A stretch of 64,000 nt of DNA, from NCBI GenBank assembly GCA_000320545.1, contig ADNK01000489.1:105001-169000 (forward strand), in the 5' to 3' direction. The notes under the pieces were generated by a model that saw nothing but the letters and a program-made list of their open reading frames with translations, searched no databases and was not told the origin of the DNA. Source of the DNA: Bigelowiella natans CCMP2755. Its lineage: Eukaryota > Cercozoa > Chlorarachniophyceae. Position numbers and translations under genes: made by a program. Positions 57,172 through 64,000 of this stretch are shown here, one piece after another. The stretch's first letter is position 1. Each line of letters opens with the position of its first letter.

Positions 57172-59125
57172 GTTTGTCTACCTTATCACCAAGTCACCGC
57201 GGTTTAAAGTTGCAGAGCTTCAGAAGACCTTCTCGAGGTACTGGTTTCGTATTTTATTGTTTCTGTTTGCCAATGTCCATCTCCCTTTGCAGGTACGGGA
57301 TCAATGTCCTTCCCTGGGAAAAAAATACAGACAACATCCCTCCAGATCAGGTTGGTTAGAAGCTCCGCTAGCATGCTGATATTATCGTGAATTCGACGTT
57401 GAATGGGCATTTCTGCGAAGGTGTCAGATGATGATGAAGAGCTGAAGAGTCTGCTTATGGGTACTACTTAATCGCATATTCAGTTGCAAGGCATATTGTA
57501 ATCATGAACTAATCAAAGGGGAGATGATCGATCGCACGACTTTAGGGATCAAAGACAATGACAAGGTGGTTTTCCGTTGTGATGAAGAAGAATTCTCGAT
57601 TATGTCTCCACCTTCGAATCTGAAGATTAATTGCAGGTATCAATTGTTGCCGTTGTTCGGGAGAGCACCTGCTTGAAAGATCCGAATACTGCGAAAGAAG
57701 TAAAACCCAATATGCATCTCCAAAGGTTTGTTCGTGCTCTTGATAGATCTCCCCCTCTCTCTCTCTCTCTTCTTATTTTACCTAATTATAATTTAACACT
57801 GTTCCACTCACAGCGTAAACCACGTCTCGGACCTGCGTGCAATTCGGATGCTGAAGAAGTCTAAGGTTGTCTTTTCTTTTGATATCCTCCGACACCTCGG
57901 TAACCTACGTGAGCTCATCGGTGATGCTCGCTTGTTCTTCTCGTTTTTGAACGACGAAACTACTGCTGCTAAGATGTTTTTTTAGTTACGAGCTTAACAC
58001 AAAAAATTATTGCTATTGCTTTAGATGACTAACCGCACGATTATCTTTTCATCAGGGTTGCTAACATCTTTTATACCCCGCACCCTGCCTTCTTTCTGTT
58101 TCTCACCACTTACTATTACAGAAGCTCCTTAAATACGACTACTCGTTCACTACGGAGGGGTAAACAAAACAGTACTCACTCATCCACTATGCATACACTG
58201 CACCAAAATGAAAAGTTGTGATGAGAGAAATACTGCTGATTTTATTAAGAGTGTTCATCAAAGTATTCTCGCTGCAGATACATTGACCTAAAGAGACGGG
58301 GGAATCAAAGTAAAGAAGCGAAAGATCAAACTGAAGAGGTTACTGTTGAGATGGAAGTAAACATGGATGATAATGTCCTTCATCGCTCGACAGTTCGCAC
58401 ACAAACATGAATAATTGACTGTAGGAGCAGCTAGCAGCATTATTCTCTCCCTTGTAGGTTTTTGGATGGGACCAAAAGTTTAAATTGAAAGGCACCCACT
58501 ACTCTTACCAGGTAATTAATGAGAACCACAGAAAGCTTCATTCCACGCGCCTCCTCTGAGGCATTTAATAATATCTGATTGTTGGAACGTTTTATCTTTT
58601 AAAAATTTATGAAATTTCTATCTAAAGATTTAAGAAAAAAACTACTATCATCACCCCCCCAGTTTCTCCCTCCCCCTATTCACTTCGTTTTAACACCTTT
58701 CTTTCATTAATCACGCTGCTGCGGATGCAACTTCTCAGGACCTCGTTTCTTCTGGACTTAAGGTGATCTTATATATGCACGCATGCACGCACACACGTAC
58801 GCAAGGACACAAAGCTTGGGCATGAAATCACGGGTGTGCTTGTTGCTTGAAGGTGAGCTCCCGCGACATGAATGTATCGAGGCTGGTCCGAGACATCCTG
58901 TACTACAAGAAAAGAACCGCTCTCAAATTCACAGATATCCGGCAGGTCCCCATCTCAAGCGCGATCAGTCAGCACTTTACTACGACATTATTGTCACACA
59001 CGAAAAGGACTTTGGTCATCCGAAACTTACTGCTGTTGTTTTCCTATGAAATATTAGGATAAATCAATTGACTTCGGAGTCTCGGTGGGTAGCCCCTGAT
59101 ACGCCGCTATTGTCAACGGGATTAC

Positions 59126-59158
<33 letters not shown>

Positions 59159-59707
59159 CATCATAGTGCTTGTAATGACGTACGGTTTTGATCACCATTT
59201 ATCGTCAAAATATAGGATGTCGTTCATTACATCTTTTTCCGCATCCTCACCCATCGTCGCATTGGGTGCTGTTGTCCGAAAACTGTGATGATAATATTGA
59301 CACCTTACAAACTCTTCCTCATTTTTCCGATGAAGGTGAGGCAATTTACGGAAGGGAACAAATATCTCAACAATCCTGTGGCTATTCAATATCGAATTCC
59401 GAACATGTACTGGCTTTTATGTCCGGAGTTTGTTAGTACAAAAGACACCAATACATGCTATACTTCTAGGTACACGGCAATGTGTAATAACGGCGCATTC
59501 TTCCGTTCAGCCATCAACAGGAGGGAGAAAACGTCTGTTACACCATCATTCGTTGTGGTATTGTTACGTTTCATAGTTATGGTCACTAAGCATCTTTTCC
59601 GTGGGTAGGTACTGGCTTCCTGGACTGAATGCAGGTGGATGATGAGTATATTGGAAGAGTGTAGGCGTAAGTGGCGAGTTTGCGACGAATGTGAGAGTGT
59701 GAGGAAG

Positions 59708-59746
<39 letters not shown>

Positions 59747-61641
59747 ATTTGCTTGTGCGAGCGACAACCACTAGCATAGATCTAAAAACAACGAAAGGAC
59801 CAGGCAACAATCACCATCACTTCTACTACTACACTACTATATGGCTTTAGGTGTTCCGTACACCCCGAAGAAGGACGCCATTCATGAAATTACGTACGTA
59901 AACGTTTCTCACTATTGATGGATACCTGCCTGTATATGTTGTTGAAAGACACTGCAGCTATACACGTCCGATTAAGTGTTGCACAACAAAATAGGGGTAG
60001 ATCGATAGTGGTAAATGCTGTTCAATCCACACACATTATTTACTCTACAATCCTGGTTCAATATATCTTTTTCACTAGATTCATGACGCACGATTTCGGT
60101 CATTTCACAGTGCCAGATCTCGTCTTTGAGGTACGCATTTATCGTCTTCGTTCTCCTGATTCAATATCTATGTGCTGGGAGACTACTGACTTCCGTCATC
60201 GTTGTCGTGATCGTTCCCTTACATCTACAAGGGCAAGGTGTCTACGCTGCACAAAAATGTGTACATCACGTGGCGAATGATGAGTGAGGCCGTCACCATG
60301 ATAATGGCGGACATGATCTTCGTTCACAGTCTGACGTATTATTATCAATCTTCCCATATTTTCAATGATAAAAACCTTGATAAGTACAATGACAACGAAT
60401 TAATGAACGATCACGGTTCTTCTTCGTTCTCTGCTTCAAACTCTTTCCTACTCCTCCCCGGTATTTTCCCTTTCCCCCCCCCCCCTCCCATCTCACTCAT
60501 CGTAATACTTCTCTCAATATCTCATGCCGCATACCTTCTAAATTCCTCGCTGAAGAAGTAATAATTGTCCCCTATCATAGGATTTCGGAACCCGAGTACG
60601 ATTACGAAAAGAGAAAGATATTTCCTCTTCTAACAGACACCGGCATAGATTTGGTGGGTAGGAGGGAGGGGGGAAGAGACGAAGGGGCGAGGAGGAACGA
60701 AATCTTGAAACAAATGACGATATTCGCTCTCATCACTTCTGCGCCTCTCTGTGATGTGTGATGATCCACGCAGAGCGATTCGAGCATGTTTGTTCAAAAC
60801 GTGGAACGACTCTTGGAGGTAATAAGGAAAGGCTATATTAGCGTACGTTAGTAACAACAAAAGAATCGTCATAAACAACAATATAACTTCGGATCATCAT
60901 CACGATAAGTGCTCGCAAGTACTTCTACTATATTAGCTGTAGTTTTGTAGAATGCATGTCATTGAAGAAATTAAAAAATAGCGTGGTCATCATCATCATC
61001 GTCGTCGTCGTCGTTGTCTTCGTCATCATCTCCAATCGCCAACCAGGCCAATGTGGAATACTGCCTCCTCGGAAGAGACGAGAAATACAGGGTACGATCA
61101 TCATCATCATCGTCATCATCATCATCATCATCATCGTCATCGTCATCGTCATCGCCATACCAAGTAACGATGATACTACAGCATTTATTAACCCATGCAC
61201 AACAAAAGCACACACTTATCCGAAACGCAGCGCCACAATTCACAAATGAAGGTATAACTGTACTATCCTCCGCTTAACACTTACTTATAGGCAATGTTGG
61301 CGGCAAACGGCGTAACGAGTCTCGAAAACCTCGAGCAGTACATCACGCTTTCCCCTCCCCCCAACCCGCCCCACACTCACTTCACAATTCGAGACTAGAA
61401 TCCATGAGTATACCCGCTATGCTACGACACAGCAACGGCAACAACAAACGACTAGCTACTACTAATATTCTACGCTCTTTTTCTCCATCCGCAATTTCCA
61501 TGACACCGATGATCATTACTCTTCTTACATCTAAGGTTTAAAGCGAAGTATATGCCCTTTTTTGTTGAAGACTTTCGGTATTCGTTCATTATCCCTCCTT
61601 ATACCCCTCCTCCGTCCTCCGCCCTCCCCCCTCGGGCATTC

Positions 61642-61695
<54 letters not shown>

Positions 61696-62752
61696 TTGTT
61701 CCCTGTCGCTTCTTCAACGTTGTGCTCATGTAAAACATCGCTGCTACGACGCCACTGGTAATGCTACTACCTCAATGTTGCTAGGTGGACCGTTAAGAAT
61801 CACTCCGGAATGAGTGAGAGATCTGCCGACTACCAGAAATGGTGGCAGATGGTACTACTGCTACACATACACCATAGATATGCTCTCTCGTTATTATCAA
61901 GATGATTTCTTCTGATCCCCGTCATTCTAGACTCCTCCTCCTCCTCCTCCTCCTCCTCTCTTTGCCTCCGTACTAACGGGATGAGTGCTTCATCCCACCG
62001 ACCTGCTGACCTGCAGCTGCTGCAACCCTTGCTGTTGAATAGTCCCCCTCCGAACACCGTTGTTTGCCTCCTCCTTGCTCTCTTTCCAACAAAGGTGAAG
62101 CCGATTCGGGATGCTCACGGGCTCTGCCTCAAGACCGTCTCGGAGGCAATAGAAAACGGGTGGTTGCGATGATGGCACTCTCGTGATGACAATTCTACGA
62201 TTTGCTCTACGCTGTGTACGTATGCGAGTTTGAATGTATGTGCGGAGGCACACGCTCGCGCACTATTTTGACGCTATACACCCCAATTAATGCTTGTCGA
62301 AGGTGCATCGGTAATAGTCGCGAGGAGCTCGTATGGAACGTCTTTGAGAATGTAATTCCCCTCGAAGATGCTGTGTTGCAACTATCAGCAAATCTTTTAC
62401 CGTCGTTGATAGGCGTAAGACAAATACATATCACTGATTCTTTCATACTATTCTGCTGGTATATTGTGTTCTCCTCCTCTTCGGCATCCCTCGTTCGTGA
62501 TCATCACAATCACCCGTCATCGTCGCTATTGACTTGATCAGGTTCTGGACCAGTGCATTCGACCTGGATGGCTGCAGGAGGAGAAGGTATACAACCGTCA
62601 TTACGATATTGAGAAGAAGCAGAATCAAAATAGGAAGCTAGTGATGATACTGAGGAGGAGGAGGAGGTGGAAATGAAGGAATGATAAACAATAGCTTACA
62701 CTCATCGTCGCATGTATATGCATCAACTTACATCAGGGCACTTCAATAATGT

Positions 62753-62788
<36 letters not shown>

Positions 62789-63420
62789 TTAATATGTTAG
62801 ATTGCGATGCTCCCGGAGGAACAGCAGCTATCTCGTGCTTTTGCAAGATGGTTGATCGGCCAGGTTCTAGTGAAGCAATTTAACACTGCTATCCGTCATG
62901 ATCCTGTGGCTCATTTCTTCCGATTTCAGTTGTTGCTTGAATCTCTCCTATTCTGACCGAATAACGAGCATGTGCGCAGTTTCCACATACTTTATATTAC
63001 ATGTATGGTTTATCAATCAAGAGCAAGCGAACGTTAAGGACTACGCAATTCTTCTTTGCTGTGTTGTTCAAACTGTATGCTTTCACAAATTACGATGTTG
63101 TCCTTATCTTTACTGTGCTACGCGTTATATTATCATCACTGTTTCTATCATCTCCTGTCATTTAATTAATTGATTTCAATTGTTTTAATATATTCATGAA
63201 AGGCTGCTATATTTTCCAAGTTTGACTTTCTTCCAGAGTCAAAAGTATAGAAGAAGGCGCGCGCGCACACGCACGCACACACATAAACAAACGCACGCAC
63301 TAAATATCCATCCTGCTCACTTGTCATTATTTCCCCACTTTCATGATGACCAGTATTATCAGCACGTCATTACAATTTCATCACCAGTATTATCACTACC
63401 TCATTACGATCTCCCCCCTC

Positions 63421-63466
<46 letters not shown>

Positions 63467-63922
63467 CCCATTCTGACTTTATTGCTTTCACCCTCTCAAA
63501 ATAATGATACTATTACAGATGTACTAAAAATGATAATACCACTACAGATGTACTTCAACGCGCTGAAGGAGGCATCAATTGACTCCAAGGAGGGCATGAC
63601 ATTAGATGAGATTGACTCGGTCATTTGAACATTTATAAATCAATCATCTAATTAAAAGTTGTTAAGAGGAATAATGAAATAGGGGGGTGAAAGGGAGGAG
63701 GAGGAGGAGGAGGAGGAGGAGGAGGAGGAAAGCTGGAAGAAAACATACAAAAAAGTCAAAGCTGCGAATTGGAATTCCACTCTTCGCTGCTGCTACTCCT
63801 GTACTACTGTTTACTGATGGAATGATGTTGCTAATCTCTTTTAGCTGAGAAGCTTCTTTGATCAATACTTGAGTATCCTCCGCGCTAAGAACCTCATCTC
63901 CATTGTAAAGAAGACACTATAA
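57172..63922 (+). CDS. ITPase/HAM1-like pyrophosphatase joined to a large helical HDFGHF region
   Basis: About 25 small exons (first one missing). Phased exons: 57172-57237, 57293-57350, 57421-57460, 57519-57565, 57637-57725, 57814-57865, 58122-58159, 58278-58338, 58458-58511, 58739-58762 and 58853-58945 form the HAM1-like part: VYLITKSPRFKVAELQ, RYGINVLPW, VSIVAVVRESTCL, VFGWDQKFKLKGTHYSYQDL, SRLVRDILYYKKR. That order matches non-canonical purine NTP pyrophosphatases, which clean ITP/XTP from the pool. Then 59336 onward, 59851-59893, 60079-60130 (FMTHDFGHFTVPDLVFE), 60232-60335 (ITWRMMSEAVTMIMADMIFV), 60581-60653, further exons through 62801-62863 and 63548-63619, and a last exon 63845-63922 ending TAA. 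The second half is helical, about 400 aa, and unrecognised. Junctions around 61380-62340 are tentative. Confidence 0.65.
59129..59163. repeat. (ATG)n microsatellite in intron
   Basis: GATGATGAT array ending in ATCATCAT, so its end is self-complementary. In an intron of the HAM1-like gene. Confidence 0.9.
59711..59740. repeat. (TG)n microsatellite in intron
   Basis: In an intron of the HAM1-like gene, upstream of the exon at 59851. Confidence 0.9.
60985..61160. repeat. (TCA/TCG)n arrays flanking a small exon
   Basis: TCATCG arrays (60988-61030 and 61098-61157) sit on both sides of the 45-bp exon NVEYCLLGRDEKYR of the HAM1-like gene. Confidence 0.85.
61644..61695. repeat. (TC)n microsatellite in intron
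   Basis: Pyrimidine array on the coding strand upstream of the exon beginning near 61785. Confidence 0.9.
62756..62787. repeat. (TG)n microsatellite in intron
   Basis: Ends 13 bp before the acceptor at 62800. Confidence 0.9.
63424..63460. repeat. (TC)n microsatellite in intron
   Basis: Upstream of the duplicated acceptor at 63518/63547. Confidence 0.9.
63697..63729. repeat. (GGA)n microsatellite in intron
   Basis: Purine array in the last intron of the HAM1-like gene, an exception to the pyrimidine bias seen in other introns. Confidence 0.9.

Positions 63923-63929
<7 letters not shown>

Positions 63930-63959
<30 letters not shown>
63930..63959. repeat. (AT)n microsatellite
   Basis: Starts 8 bp after the stop codon of the HAM1-like gene, so it lies in the 3' UTR or just beyond. 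Confidence 0.9.
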
Positions 63960-63962
<3 letters not shown>

Positions 63963-64000
63963 TCTTCCTGCGTCGAACTGAATAGAACCTTATGTATCAT

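Overview
This is nuclear DNA of a eukaryote. Nearly every gene I could build is split by short introns (about 50-950 bp, GT-AG plus several apparent GC-AG), none of the genes forms an operon, and the families are eukaryotic: Ras, DNAJC8, DRC1, SPATA17, LisH/WD40, OTU and ankyrin proteins. Two adjacent axonemal genes (DRC1, SPATA17) imply a motile cilium or flagellum at some life stage. A FLU orthologue (regulator of chlorophyll synthesis) carrying a signal peptide followed by a transit-like stretch and a second hydrophobic segment implies a photosynthetic cell with a complex, secondary plastid. High intron density plus that leader would suit a chlorarachniophyte, with haptophyte or cryptophyte as alternatives. 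The species is not proven from this window.

Layout. 1-3 kb: no gene, then a small Ras GTPase (2966-3751 +). 4-10 kb: gene-poor DNA packed with microsatellites. 10.5-14.2 kb: LisH-CTLH-WD40 protein (+). 14.5-20.6 kb, minus strand: a small acidic protein, DRC1 and SPATA17. 21.7-28.6 kb: a deoxynucleoside-kinase-like gene in many small exons, swollen by low-complexity insertions, followed by an orphan C-terminal domain that may be its 3' end or a separate gene. 29.9-33.3 kb: DNAJC8-type J protein (-), 13 or more exons. 34.5-36.6 kb: orphan + gene with a D-x-(K/R)-T-G repeat. 37.8-40.9 kb: an orphan and a mitochondrial-type helical-repeat protein (both -). 41.4-43.5 kb: orphan + gene. 44.7-45.8 kb: intronless YghU-type glutathione transferase (+). 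47.3-50.3 kb: OTU protease with Tudor-like and F5/8C-like domains (-). 51.5-53.6 kb: FLU (+). 54.9-56.7 kb: ankyrin protein (-). 57.2-63.9 kb: a large + gene with an N-terminal ITPase/HAM1-type pyrophosphatase region joined to a long helical region with an HDFGHF motif.

Two further patterns stand out. First, seven intergenic islands of about 0.5-1 kb are strikingly rich in self-complementary words (TGCA, CTAG, CATG, GCATGC) and share longer palindromes. Second, microsatellites are confined to particular blocks. Inside genes they show strand polarity: pyrimidine arrays in introns before acceptors, purine arrays in exons encoding Glu/Gly runs.

Exon structures were read by eye from splice sites and reading phase. 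Where every junction keeps phase and rebuilds a known family, confidence is high. First and last exons of several genes are uncertain. No rRNA, tRNA, CRISPR array or recognisable transposase was found.
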